In this document: piece after piece, positions 23,423 to 34,085 of the stretch
Position numbering within the stretch: the stretch's first letter is position 1
How the letters are laid out: each line of letters opens with the position of its first letter
From: Odiellus spinosus
Taxonomy: Eukaryota > Arthropoda > Arachnida > Opiliones > Phalangiidae
Assembly (NCBI GenBank): GCA_963920705.1
Contig: OY987237.1
Span: 11,686,601 to 11,750,600 of the forward strand
DNA length: 64,000 nt
Reading direction: 5' to 3'
The notes under the pieces: generated by a model
What the model saw: only the letters and a program-made list of their open reading frames with translations
Told to the model about the DNA's origin: nothing
The model's database searches: none
Program-made: the position numbers and the translations under genes

Positions 23423-24608
23423 ATGTTAACAATATTAGCGACCAAAATCATTAGTAGATCAAATATGCAAACTAGCAATCTTTGCCAAAATGTTGAGAAA
23501 ATATTATTTAAATTCGTATTGTGTCACTTGACGATCTGCTGCCTGTTTTTGATCTACTATGAACTCAATATGACATTGCTCATGATACGGGACTGCGATT
23601 TTTTCTACAAGTATTTCTTGAAACTTTACGTTAGCTTATTCAGTCAGTTAATTGTAATATCTTACGCCGTATTTAAGCGAAGCGAAATTCGCGAACTGTT
23701 TGCTGATTTAACGAAAATGGTTCAAAAACTCAACAACGTACGATACTCGATCCTGAGCCGGCGTTTTAAAATAACCGTAGTTATCTTTTATGTATACATC
23801 GGCGTGGTAGTTTATTGCGGATACCTTACGAGTGTCGCCGGTTTTATTTCCCCCAAAACCAACGAAACTGAAATGTTCAATATGATGTTGGATTCCATGG
23901 GCCGTTTATGTTTTCAATGCGATTCTACAAAAGCTTCAGTCGCGGTTAATAGATTATTCGCTAGTGTGGAAAATATGGCGTCTATAAGCAGTTATTTCAG
24001 TTTGGCTTGAACTAATCAGCATGACGTACGTGGCTTTTGCCTTACTTTTGAACGAACTCTTTGAAGATCTGCGTCATCAAATTCCAAATACGGACTACAG
24101 CGTCCAATCCTTCAAACATTTCTTTAAAAAATTGGGGAACATTCGCGGTTTTCTCGCGAGAACCAACGACATCTTTCAAAACACTTTGTTAATTTGGATG
24201 ACTTGCACTTTGTTAACTAGCTGTCAAGGGGTCATTTTTTACACGAACTTAAACTCGTTATACACCGTTTATGGATTGGCAAGGATCGTAGTTATCGTTT
24301 GTAGTTTGCAGGATGTTCTCGTTTTGAGTTGCATGATCTATTACGCGTCCAAAGTTTACGAAACGTCTCGCAAATGTTTCGTTTCTTTGGAACGTTTGAC
24401 TGACGGAATGCTATCCCGGGGACGCAGTTCAGAATTGAATTTGCTGTACTTGCATTTTCGAGCTACACCGATGCGACTGAATGTCGGTGGAATTTTTCCA
24501 ATTACAAAGAATTTATTCTTATCTTTTTTGGGTGTGGCTGTATCTTACGCGCTAGTTTACGTTCAGATGAACAGTGACGCCATGAAGGTTATTCGAGCTA
24601 AACGTTAA
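23423..24608 (+). pseudogene. Frameshifted gustatory-receptor-like gene, subfamily A, gene 2
   Basis: Two abutting frames together cover a whole receptor. The first (23423-24010) has TM1-TM4 and the CFQC pair at residues 163/166; it ends in a stop after ...SYFSLA. The second (from about 24010 to 24608) continues with TM5-TM7 and ends with the signature region SYALVYVQM. Against the 25361 gene, the interval between SLA and MTYVAF holds 13 bases where 12 are expected, so one extra base explains the break. The rest of both frames is free of stops and well conserved, so inactivation is recent, or this is an assembly error or a segregating allele. The signature has S in place of T. Confidence 0.8.
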
Positions 24609-25360
24609 TGATGGTTTTAATTCGCTTTGAAATTAGGCTTAAGAGCGATCCTTCTGTAGTTTAATATCAGGTCATTAACCAGTTTCCGACAAATCACGCG
24701 AGAATCTGTGGTTTATTCCTTGTGTAAAATGTTTCAAAGTAAGCGTTTCTGCTCGAATATGAGACAACAAAACCATTTACGGATAGTCGTTAACTAGTGG
24801 ATTAGGGTTACTTAAACGATTAATACATTATCCCTTTAAAGAAAGCTCTTTTTCACACGTAGCATCGCGGGGCAATTGGGAAGCGTATTTATGTAGTAGA
24901 ATTTAGTCAACTATTGATAGGAAATATATAAAATCAAAAGTTTTACACAAGTAAAATATTACTTAAAATACCATAGCACTCTTCTCATATTTTTCCATTT
25001 TGAAATTATTCGTTTTATTTTATCGGTCTATTTTATGATATCTTTGAAATTAAATTCGTTTATGGCACGAGTTCTTTGAAAGTTCTTTATATTATGTGCG
25101 TGTAAACAAGCGAAGTGTCTCATAGCACCTTGATTTTTCAATGTTCGCAAAGGATAAGCTCCCTTCGTGATAATACGAATGATATCGCGTGGCATCGCTT
25201 TGTATACGCTGCCAATTCAAGATGAAAAATAAAATAGTCGAAGCTTAATGGTGTTTACAAGAAAAAAATAATCTATTGAAGAAAACCTGAGAAAACAGCC
25301 CTATTCGTTTCCTAAATCAACCACACCTTCATTCGATCATAGGCAATTGAATCTACTGTT

Positions 25361-26500
25361 ATGGTTAAAATTATTCCTTCGGGAAAGCGCTTAAATATGT
25401 TGCGCATTAAATTTCTCAAAATTATTATCGCGTTCTTCTTTCTTTTCATGAACTATTTTTACTTAAACGTGTTAACCATGATCTTTTTCAAACCTAAACT
25501 ATTCACGAGGTATTACCTTCCATTCACAGTCAGTTTTTCTTGTCAATTGTTCATCGTTTATTACGCAATATGGAAGCGAAATGAGCTGCTCTTTTTATTA
25601 ACCGAACTGAAGCAGTTAGTTCGCGAAATTAATCCCCATCTTTATTCGCTTCTCGCGAAGCGTTTTGAAATAACTGTTCTTATCGCGAGCGTGTATCTCT
25701 TGAGCCAAGCGATATTCGTTTCTTTGGCGAGTCGTCAATTTTACCTCGGTGTCAATGAAACCAATTCGGACTTGTTACAGTTCAGTAAAAGATTGTGTTT
25801 TCAATGCGATACTTCCCGCTTGAGTTACTTTATGACAAACTTTTTCGTCTCGGTGGAATCTGTTCTCTCGACGCTCGGTTACTTGATGTTTGCTTTGAAT
25901 ATTTCAATTACGTACGTGTCCCTCGCCGTTTTAATAACGGAATTGATTAAGGACTTGTTCAAACAAATTGAACTAATTCGTTCAGGCGGTTATCTATCTG
26001 AATCCTTCCTTATTTTGCGAAGAAAACTTAATATTATTTACCGTTTGGTTAAGGAAACGAACCGGCTTTTTCAGAACGTAGTGTTCTTGTATTTCGGTTG
26101 CACTCTTCTTACGTCTTGTCAGTGGTTTATCACGTTCTTGACCACTTACACCGATATTTACGAAAATTGGATGATCACGCTTTTCGTATGTGTTTGTGCT
26201 TTGCAAGACGGGTTCGTCTTGGGTTGCATAGGGTTTTTCGCGTCCAAGGTGCATCGTGAAGTTCAATCGTGTCACGAGGCATTATCTCGTTTGACGGAGG
26301 GTGCAGTATCTCGCGGATGTCAGCTCGAATTGTATCTAATTTACGTTCACTTTAAAAATCGGGAAATTTCTTTGAAAGCTGGTAGTTGTTTCCCAATTTC
26401 GACGAAATTGTACCTGTCTTTTTTGGGTGTATTCGCGACTTACGCCATCGTTTATCTGCAATTTAACAAGGATGCTATGAAAACAATTCAGAGTTTGTAA
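25361..26500 (+). CDS. Gustatory-receptor-like 7TM chemoreceptor, subfamily A, gene 3
   Basis: Intact single-exon frame of 379 residues. The N-terminus MVKIIPSGKRLNMLRIKFLK is short and basic and followed at once by TM1 (about 20-45), as in the neighbour at 27673. C146/C149 form CFQC in the TM3-TM4 loop. A conserved TM5 block, FLYFGCTLLTSCQ, follows a helix-rich intracellular loop with the K/R-ETNRLFQN segment. The C-terminus carries TYAIVYLQF (360-368) then NKDAMK, typical of this array. CCACACC lies about 40 bp upstream of the ATG. Closest relative in the window is the 27673 gene; the same blocks are recognisable in 23423. Ligand unknown. Confidence 0.9.
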   Translation: MVKIIPSGKRLNMLRIKFLKIIIAFFFLFMNYFYLNVLTMIFFKPKLFTRYYLPFTVSFSCQLFIVYYAIWKRNELLFLLTELKQLVREINPHLYSLLAKRFEITVLIASVYLLSQAIFVSLASRQFYLGVNETNSDLLQFSKRLCFQCDTSRLSYFMTNFFVSVESVLSTLGYLMFALNISITYVSLAVLITELIKDLFKQIELIRSGGYLSESFLILRRKLNIIYRLVKETNRLFQNVVFLYFGCTLLTSCQWFITFLTTYTDIYENWMITLFVCVCALQDGFVLGCIGFFASKVHREVQSCHEALSRLTEGAVSRGCQLELYLIYVHFKNREISLKAGSCFPISTKLYLSFLGVFATYAIVYLQFNKDAMKTIQSL

Positions 26501-26884
26501 AGACGTGACTTAGAGGTGAAAAAATATTGAACTTTATGAAAGTTATATTGTTTATGTAATTTATTCTAATGTTATTTTAAAGGTGTTGTGAATTTATCGT
26601 TTCATTCACTTTCCTAAAACTCAGTTAAGAACTGCCCATTTGACTTTTACCTTATTTGGGCAAAACTGCCCACTAAAATAGGACCTGTTTAATGTAGTCT
26701 CCACGAAATGTTTATGATATTTCAAATAAATCATAACATATTATAAGGAAATTTCAAAGCACTTTAATTGTAGATAAATTGGTAGGAACCACTCAATGGG
26801 ATTTATTGGTTATAATTATAGTTAGGCTAGGTTTGGATAGGTTTAATTTGGTTAGGATAGATAACAATGTATACCAACTTCAAT

Positions 26885-27176
26885 CAAGAAGGATCAGATA
26901 AGGAGGGGAAAAGTGGGGCTGCGTTGAGTTAGAGAGAGAAGAGCCAACCTCCCACTCGGGTGGAAAGGGGGGATAGGAAATTCTCGAGGTAAACTGTTGT
27001 CACGTGGTCGCTAGCTAGCGCGTCTCATAAAGGATTCGTTTTACCCACGTGACAACAATTTACCACGAAGCATCTCTACCCCCGTCTGTCCCCCGTTCTC
27101 CCAGAGTGGGAGTTTAGGCCGACGCAGTAGGAGCCGCGCCGTTCCCACTTTTCCTCTCCTTATCTGATCCTTCTTG
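26885..27176. mobile_element. MITE CAAGAAGGATCAGA family, copy 2
   Basis: 292 bp, ends caagaaggatcagataagga; flanks cttcaat (26878 and 27177), 7 bp. Nearly identical to the 28824 copy, and in the opposite orientation to 22526. Confidence 0.88.
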
Positions 27177-27552
27177 CTTCAATGAAATGGTTTAAATTAC
27201 CCTATTCTTCCATCCCTTCAAATATTTAGCCATTCCCTATAGCGGCTGCTATTATCCAAAAATGCGGATTTTTGAGATTTACATATCAAAATTTAAGTTT
27301 TGATAGAGCAGCTGTTGTTTTTTTTTTTTTTTTTTTGGACCTGTTGTTTTGAGGAACAGCTATAATGGGATACACCCAAATGTATCTATTTAAAGTCAGG
27401 GACTTATTTCAAAAGTGTAAGATATTCGTCAATACATATAAATAGTTCGTCCTCTAGTTAAATGGCGCTCTAAAAAATAAATTGCATATTCCCAACTTCA
27501 TTGATTGTAACCGTTATTATGGATTTCGACGTTCAGTGTTTATTTTATTATT

Positions 27553-27583
27553 GTATAAAAACATTGAAAACAGTCACACCCAA
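27553..27583 (+). promoter_or_regulatory. TATA-like box plus CACACCCAA motif
   Basis: gtataaaa (27553-27560) is followed 14 bp later by CACACCCAA. It lies 90-120 bp upstream of the 27673 start. Likely core promoter; the transcription start is not known. Confidence 0.45.
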
Positions 27584-27672
27584 ATATACAAATAGCTAAC
27601 ACAATCAATAAATAATCCTTCAAAACAGTCGCGTTTGAAACGAAGTAAACTCCAAAATTTAATCTTGCCAAA

Positions 27673-28815
27673 ATGGTCGAGTTCGCTGCGTTCGAAAAAA
27701 GTCTGTGTTCGGTTTACGTCAAATTTCTTAAAATTACCCTTTCCTTAATTTTCGTCTTAATGAACTATTATTACCTGAATCTTCTTGTTATGATTCCGTT
27801 TGAGCCACAACGTTTTTACTCTTTTTATATCCAATTTTGGGTCAGTAATTCCTGCCAGTTAATTATCTTGTATTACTCTTTATGGAATCGCCACGAACTG
27901 GTCGCTTTATTAACCCAACTGAACGAACTAGCGCGAGCAATCCGCCCACTTCGTTACCATCGTCTCGTTTCGCGTTTCAAGTTTGCCGTACTAATTATGA
28001 ATATGTACTTCATTTTCGTGATGGTATTATCTTCGTACTTCAGTACCAAGTTTTATTTATCACCTACGAAGAATGTCAGTGATACGAGCTACTCTGCTAG
28101 CCTTTTTTGTTTCCATTGCGATATTGTAGGCCTGGAATATAATATTTTAAATTTCTTTTCGACGTTAGAAACAACTCTGTCCACGACAGGTTACATATGT
28201 TTCGCGTTAGCGATCTCTACTACTTGCGTGACCATTTCCGCTTTATTGGCCGAGTTAATAATGGATTTGCGAGATCATTTTGAATTAACTCATTCAATTG
28301 GTAGATACCGAGTTGAAGAATTTATTTTACTGCGCGACAAGTTTCGAATTGTTTACGGATTTGTTAGTAAAACTAATAAACTGCATCAGAATATGGTGCT
28401 ATTGTATTTCGCCTGCACTCTTCTAACTTCGTGTCAAATGGTTATTTCCTTTTTAACTACTTTAAAGACAGTTTGGAGCGATTGGATGGTATCGTTTATG
28501 ATCTGTTTGACAGGTTTTCAAGATTTATTCGTGTTGAGTTGTATCGGTTTCTTCGCGATTAGAGTTCACGATAACGCTCAGTTGTGCCTCGAAAATCTTG
28601 GTCGTTTGACCAATGGCGCACTGTCTCACGGGCGTCACGCGGAAATTCAATTGTTGTACTTGCATTTTAAAAGCCGTCGTCTTGATTTAAAAGTGGGGTA
28701 CTCTTTCCCCATCTCTACAAAATTGTTCTTGTCGTTCTTGGGTGTGTTTGGAACTTACGCCGTCGTTTACTTACAATTAAATAGGGAGGCGATGAAAACA
28801 ATACTTGGCAACTAG
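27673..28815 (+). CDS. Gustatory-receptor-like 7TM chemoreceptor, subfamily A, gene 4
   Basis: Intact single-exon frame of 380 residues, colinear with the 25361 protein. C146/C149 form CFHC in the TM3-TM4 loop. YFACTLLTSCQ marks the fifth membrane segment, and TYAVVYLQL (361-369) plus NREAMK ends the last one. A TATA-like gtataaaa at 27553 is followed at 27575 by CACACCCA, the motif that recurs upstream of other genes here. A 292-bp MITE begins only 8 bp after the stop codon, so most of the 3' UTR and any polyadenylation signal must lie in or beyond it. The product is an inferred chemosensory membrane receptor; ligand unknown. Confidence 0.9.
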   Translation: MVEFAAFEKSLCSVYVKFLKITLSLIFVLMNYYYLNLLVMIPFEPQRFYSFYIQFWVSNSCQLIILYYSLWNRHELVALLTQLNELARAIRPLRYHRLVSRFKFAVLIMNMYFIFVMVLSSYFSTKFYLSPTKNVSDTSYSASLFCFHCDIVGLEYNILNFFSTLETTLSTTGYICFALAISTTCVTISALLAELIMDLRDHFELTHSIGRYRVEEFILLRDKFRIVYGFVSKTNKLHQNMVLLYFACTLLTSCQMVISFLTTLKTVWSDWMVSFMICLTGFQDLFVLSCIGFFAIRVHDNAQLCLENLGRLTNGALSHGRHAEIQLLYLHFKSRRLDLKVGYSFPISTKLFLSFLGVFGTYAVVYLQLNREAMKTILGN

Positions 28816-28823
28816 ACTGGAAT

Positions 28824-29115
28824 CAAGAAGGATCAGATAAGGAGAGGAAAAGTGGGGCTGCGTTGAGTTAGAGAGAGAAGAGCCAACCTCCCACTCGGGT
28901 GGAAAGGGGGGATAGGAAATTCTCGAGGTAAACTGTTGTCACGTGGTCGCTAGCTAGCGCGTCTCAGAAAGGATTCGTTTTACCCACGTGACAACAATTT
29001 ACCACGAAGCATCTCTACCCCCGTCTGTCCCCCGTTCTCCCAGAGTGGGAGTTTAGGCCGACGCAGTAGGAGCCGCGCCGTTCCCACTCTTCCTCTCCTT
29101 ATCTGATCCTTCTTG
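28824..29115. mobile_element. MITE CAAGAAGGATCAGA family, copy 3, just past a receptor stop codon
   Basis: 292 bp, nearly identical to the 26885 copy, so both are young. Flanks ctggaat (28817 and 29116), 7 bp. The left boundary is 8 bp after the TAG of the 27673 gene. Confidence 0.88.
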
Positions 29116-29746
29116 CTGGAATGAAAGACGCGAAAAAGGAGAAGTTTAATCAATGAAAATAGCAATGGTCTTTTCAAAAAATTAAAATTCAATGCAGTGG
29201 GATATCCGTATGATAGATTAGATATTCCAACAAAGGCAAATGAAAAATATACCCTGTATTAGAATAGGCAACTTTCATCGATAACTTTTGATGAGGTTTC
29301 TCGAGAACTGCAAGTAGATAGTCAAGTATAGTAGCGAGAAAAAGCACAATGTCCACTTTATGTTCCCTCTAAAATCGCTCGTTACAATTAAGTAATAAAC
29401 AAGTTCAGGGGAGCTGCAATATCATGTTTTATATCTAATCTCCAATGCGCGCCTATAGTGGTGATCACAATATTTGTAAGAATAGATCGACATGGTAAAC
29501 CTTTTTCGGAAAGGGGTCTATATTTCCATGTAGAGGAAAGCGTAATTAGACCCTCAGTAATCTGTAAGGTGTTTAGAAAATTCAGAATAAAGAAAAATTA
29601 TATACGAACTGAAAAAAGGGCGTTTCTCACTACATTTCTAGGCCATGCCTTTTTTTTTTTCTTTGAGGTTTCTGATGCTTCTTTATATACCGTTAATCAA
29701 TACATTGACAAGCAATTCGATTTATTGAACCATAAACGCAAACAAA

Positions 29747-29754
29747 CCACACCC
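29747..29754 (+). promoter_or_regulatory. CCACACCC motif upstream of 29811
   Basis: CCACACCC lies 57 bp before the ATG of the broken subfamily B gene; it matches the motif at other starts. Confidence 0.35.
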
Positions 29755-29810
29755 TCTGAAATTCAAAATTTATTTTGAAAGAACTTTCCAGTCTTCTAAC
29801 AACGAAGAAA

Positions 29811-30898
29811 ATGTCTCGACTTAACAGTCTCGTGTTGAAATTTTTTAAAATCCAACTGACTTTCGCGTTCATTTTTATGCATTATTACCTTTTGAATTTT
29901 TTCGCCATGATGATTATGAAGTTTAAGATGTTTTTCCAGCTTTACGCTCAGTTCGCCCTTAGTTTCAGTTGCCTTTTATTTGTCGTATACTACGGACTAT
30001 GGAATCGTCAAAAAATAAAGTCATTGTTCGTCGAAGTGTCAACCCGTTACGTTATCGTCACCTCTTAACTAGTTTTAAATTGACCGTAGCGCTAATTTAC
30101 TTCTGCATATTAATCTGCACAGTTTGCTCCTTGATAGGCAGTTTCTCGAAGTACGCGAGCTTCGATCAGACTATCGGAAACGTATCACAACTTCCAGATA
30201 AACTCTGTTTCCTATGCGACTTGACTTACGTGGATTATAGGATTATTAACTTTTTAATATCGTTGGAGGCCGTTATTAGCCTGCCGTCTTACTTGGGCTT
30301 GGCGTTTTTCATTACTACACCTTACGCGTTTCTCGCCATCTTCTTATCGGAGTTAATCGGAGATATACATTCGCAAATTTCACTCTTACCTCAACACCAA
30401 TTTCATCTCGACGCGTTCGCTGTCGTTCTTAAAAGGTTGGAAACCATACACGATTTTTTGAGTCGCGCGAACAAGCTCTTTCAAAACGTGGTCCTCCTGT
30501 GGTTCGCCTGCGCATTGTTGACCTCTTGTCAAAGCCTCATTTCGCTGACTTATCTGACTCAAAAACATGCCACCAATTGGGCAGCATTTACATCCGTCGT
30601 CACTTCGAGTTGCCTAGATTTGCTCGTTTTGATGACCATAATCTTTTTCGCCTCTAGAGTGGAAGAACAAGCTAATCGTTGCCGTTATGGCTTGGTGACC
30701 TTGTTAGAAGGGGCCATATCGCGTGGTCGTCAAAATGAACTTTTCTTGATTCTTTTGAGATTTAATACGCGTAAAGTAAACTTAATTGTTGGCGGGGTAT
30801 TTTGTATTTCGAAGAGGTTGTTTCTTTCTTTTTTAGGGGCTTGGGTCACTTATGGAGTTGTTTACTTCCAAATGACTCAATATAGTTCTTCTGATTGA
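29811..30898 (+). pseudogene. Disrupted gustatory-receptor-like gene, subfamily B, gene 1
   Basis: The ATG at 29811 starts MSRLNSLVLKFFKIQLTFAF, matching the starts of the 32549, 34086 and 35635 genes. This frame runs through TM1 and TM2 to LWNRQKIKSLFVEV, then goes out of phase. The rest (SVNPLRYRHLL... to TYGVVYFQM) is in another frame. Compared with the 35635 copy, about 19 bases of the intracellular loop, just before the VNPLRY segment, are missing. Downstream sequence keeps the CFLC pair, FACALLTSCQ and the signature without further stops. Probably a young pseudogene. An upstream ATG (29775) is possible but paralogue alignment favours 29811. Confidence 0.78.
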
Positions 30899-30899
30899 A

Positions 30900-32400
30900 T
30901 TTAATAAATGTATTTGCTGGTAAGTTAAAGGGAAAGGCAACCCAACTTTAAAAGTACTTCCATTGGAAAGAGCCTGCTTAAAAACCTACAAATCAAAACA
31001 CATTATAGTGATTTAAGTCTTGGTTAATTTATAAATATCATTTTAAAACCGAAATTTACGTTCCTAGAAGAACGCCATATTTGCTTCCCGGCATTTCGAG
31101 TTTTAAAAATAAGGATCCGCTTCAATGATTGGCCTTTAAGTGACCCAATAAAGATTCGCAAAACGAAGGCCATTCGAGTCGGCTGCAGTCGGATCGTCTG
31201 TTCGTAACTTCGTAAGAAGACCCGTAATTTTGTGATTTCTAACTTTCTACGAAAACATGCCTAATTGCGTAATTAATGAATGCAGTTTAGTTCTTACCTT
31301 CTAATTCTTCAAATCAACTTAAAAATCGGTTAATACCTAGTACTGACTACTACTAGCTCAGCTGGCCGACCGACCTTCGGGTTAGTGTTCGCGCGCGGGA
31401 TCCTTCGGGCTAGGTTCTGGGACCTTCGGAAGTAGCCTATGTTTCGGCCCGGCTTATCTTATTTGACTCTAAAGAAATTGAGCGCGCTTATACCCACATC
31501 TATTTTCAGCTAGAGTCAAGTGACTTTAGTTGAGAAATAAACCAATCGGCGAAGCCGATCCTCAGCAGGCATCGAAAGGTATGAAAAAACTAAAATGGCG
31601 TTCACTAGAGATCACTTTTTGCTTATAATAAACGCAAATATCTTAATATCTACTCACTATTAAATTTTTTGCGATATGATATTAGTCGTTTTAATATACG
31701 CTATATAATTTAAGACACACTTTTTTTTATCCCGGTCTGTACCTTTAACGTATTTAGCCGCTTGAAATCGTATACCCACCGAATGAAGCGTATTTCTTCA
31801 CGCTTCGATTTAATTTGTTTCACTTGAGAATTCTACCCTTAATGGCTTTATCTTCATATTTTTTTATTTAAATGTAAACGTTTAAATTAGATTAAGAAAA
31901 GAGCTTCGGCCAGAAACGTCGAAGTTATTTTAATGTAAATCAATATGAATAATGAGGTTTAATTAGTTTATTTACCAAAATATTTACCAAATATTTCAAC
32001 AGAATTCGACCAAGTAGACCAAACTAAATAAGTTTCCAAATTGAACCATTTTGACCAAATTATAGCTTTTTCCTCAATATCATTCGTAATTTTAAGGAAG
32101 CTCACTGAAATTAAAAGCAACTATGACGTCACGCGTATGTAAAAACAGCCTCGTTAATTTCTTCAATTTCTAAAGATTAGATTCGCGAGCTTGGAGCGAG
32201 ATCAATTAAACAAGATCCGAATCGAGTCAGGTTGCTTGTCTACGTTAAGATTTAACCACGCGAATCAGTCATACACTAAACATGTACCACGCCATTGAGT
32301 TGGAAAAAAGATTAGTCCGCGAGAATAAATTAACGGGAAATGAAAAAAGGAACTCTAGTTTAAACAAATACAACTCAGTGTGCCACGCGCCTTAATATAT
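30900..32400. other. Intergenic; diverged repeat and a weak tRNA-like stretch, no gene
   Basis: 31345-31435 has tagctcagctgg, matching a tRNA A-box, and a later ggttctgggacc similar to a B-box, with ctact/agtag pairing at the ends; about 89 nt and too degenerate to call a tRNA. 31965-32245 is the partner of the 16320-17160 repeat. Confidence 0.35.
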
Positions 32401-32548
32401 TTTGTTGATAGTTTGTTTGATGCGTGTCCTAGATGTCAATAAAATAATTAGAGTAAATATACTTGGAAAATCGATATTTCAAAACGCAAGTTTGACGAAA
32501 CGCGCCGTAGGCAATCGCGATTCATTTCGAAAGAGTAGTTTTTTAACA

Positions 32549-33661
32549 ATGTCTCGTCTTAAAGCCCTCGCTATGAAATGTTTTAAAATTCAACTGATTA
32601 TCGCCTTGGTCTTTATGCAATATCACGTTTTGAATTTCATCTCCGTAATGATTTCAAATTTTAAAATCTTTTACCAGCTTTACGCTCAGTACGCGATTAC
32701 TTTCAGTTGTCTTTTAGCTCTCGCGTACTACGGATTATGGAATCGCGGAAAAATAACGGCGTTAGTTTTTCAACTATTGAATTCCTTTGAATCTGTCAAC
32801 CCATCACGTTATCGCCGACTCTCACGCGCTTTTAAATTGACCGTAGCCCTAATGTACTGCTACGTGTTAACCTTGACGATCTGTACCGTGGTCGGCAGTT
32901 TCTCGTTGCACTCGAACGCGAATCAAACATCCGAGACTCCTCCGCGCTCTTTAAGAGCAATCTGTTTCCATTGCAACTTCAATAACGTTGATTATAGAAT
33001 TTATAATTTTTTCATATCCGTGGAGCATGGTCTTAGCATACCCTGTTACTTGACTTTGTCGTTTTTCATCGCTACGCCTTACTCGTTGCTCGCCGTAATC
33101 TTAGCCGAGTTGGTTCGAGATGTACAGTCGCAAATTACGCTCTTACCTCAACGCCAATTTCATCTCGACGCCTTCGATATCGTTCTTCGCCGGCTGGAGA
33201 CCGCCCACGAAATAGTCAATAGCGCGAACGAGCTCTTTCAAAACGCCGTCCTGTTGTGGTTCGCTAACACTCTGTGTACTTCGTGTCATTACGTAATTTC
33301 GCTTCGAAATTTGCCACAACGACATTTCGAAAGTTGGGCATTACTCGTAGCCGTTGTAACATTGGGTGCCCAAGATCTGGTAGTTTTGATTACGGTTATA
33401 TTTAGCTCTTCAATGGTGGAAGAACAAGTTCTGCGTTGTCGTTATCGCTTGATGACTTTGATAGACGATGTTATATCTTACGGTCGACAGAACGAACTTC
33501 ATTTAATTTATTTGAGTTTTAAGGCACGCAAATTGAGCCTGAAAGTCGGTGGGATGTTTGATATTTCCAAAAAAATATTATTATCATTTTTAGGAGTTTG
33601 GGTCACTTACGGAGCTATTTACTGGCAAATAGACCCGTTAAAAAATACTGCTATTGAATGA
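32549..33661 (+). CDS. Gustatory-receptor-like 7TM chemoreceptor, subfamily B, gene 2
   Basis: Single-exon gene of 370 residues. The open frame extends about 49 codons further upstream, but without an ATG that matches paralogues; the ATG at 32549 gives MSRLKALAMKCFKIQL, aligning exactly with its three neighbours. C139/C142 form CFHC in the TM3-TM4 loop, preceded by an NQT sequon. The fifth membrane segment reads LLWFANTLCTSCH, slightly diverged from LLTSCQ. TYGAIYWQI (353-361) is the subfamily B form of the signature, with Trp before Gln. Strongly similar to 34086, including at nucleotide level, so the two are recent tandem duplicates. Ligand unknown. Confidence 0.88.
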   Translation: MSRLKALAMKCFKIQLIIALVFMQYHVLNFISVMISNFKIFYQLYAQYAITFSCLLALAYYGLWNRGKITALVFQLLNSFESVNPSRYRRLSRAFKLTVALMYCYVLTLTICTVVGSFSLHSNANQTSETPPRSLRAICFHCNFNNVDYRIYNFFISVEHGLSIPCYLTLSFFIATPYSLLAVILAELVRDVQSQITLLPQRQFHLDAFDIVLRRLETAHEIVNSANELFQNAVLLWFANTLCTSCHYVISLRNLPQRHFESWALLVAVVTLGAQDLVVLITVIFSSSMVEEQVLRCRYRLMTLIDDVISYGRQNELHLIYLSFKARKLSLKVGGMFDISKKILLSFLGVWVTYGAIYWQIDPLKNTAIE

Positions 33662-33869
33662 CTCTCGTATAAGGATTTAATTAGTTTAAACCTATCGAGG
33701 CTGGCGGGATTGTGTCAATTGTTGTTTCAAGATCTGCCGAAAGCGGCGTTCATTGACTATAGTTGGCCTATTCATATATTAAAAGTCACGTGATACTAAT
33801 CAGATGACGCTCTTAAAAGTTTGGACTTACTATAACCCGGCCTTATCGATTCTAACTAGCAAAAAACAG

Positions 33870-33880
33870 CCACACCCAAT
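33870..33880 (+). promoter_or_regulatory. CCACACCCAAT motif upstream of 34086
   Basis: Located 206 bp before the ATG, inside a ~400-bp 5' flank that is duplicated before 35635. A CACGTG E-box lies ~80 bp further upstream. Confidence 0.4.
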
Positions 33881-34085
33881 ACGTGTTTTAAACCTTAGAT
33901 GTTTTTTGCAATACCTAGATGTCAATATCACTAAGACATTAAGAATAAAAATATATTGAAAATCAATTCATCATAACAATGAGTCCTACCACGGATTGTA
34001 ATTATAGACAATTTAACTTTAATAGTCTCCCGCGACTTCACAACTTCTCTTGAAAGAGCCGGATATGGTTGTTACAGAAGGTTAA

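Noticed and set aside
29458-29778. 106-codon frame just upstream of the 29811 pseudogene
   Set aside because: Starts without ATG, low complexity, no paralogue in the equivalent position of other units.
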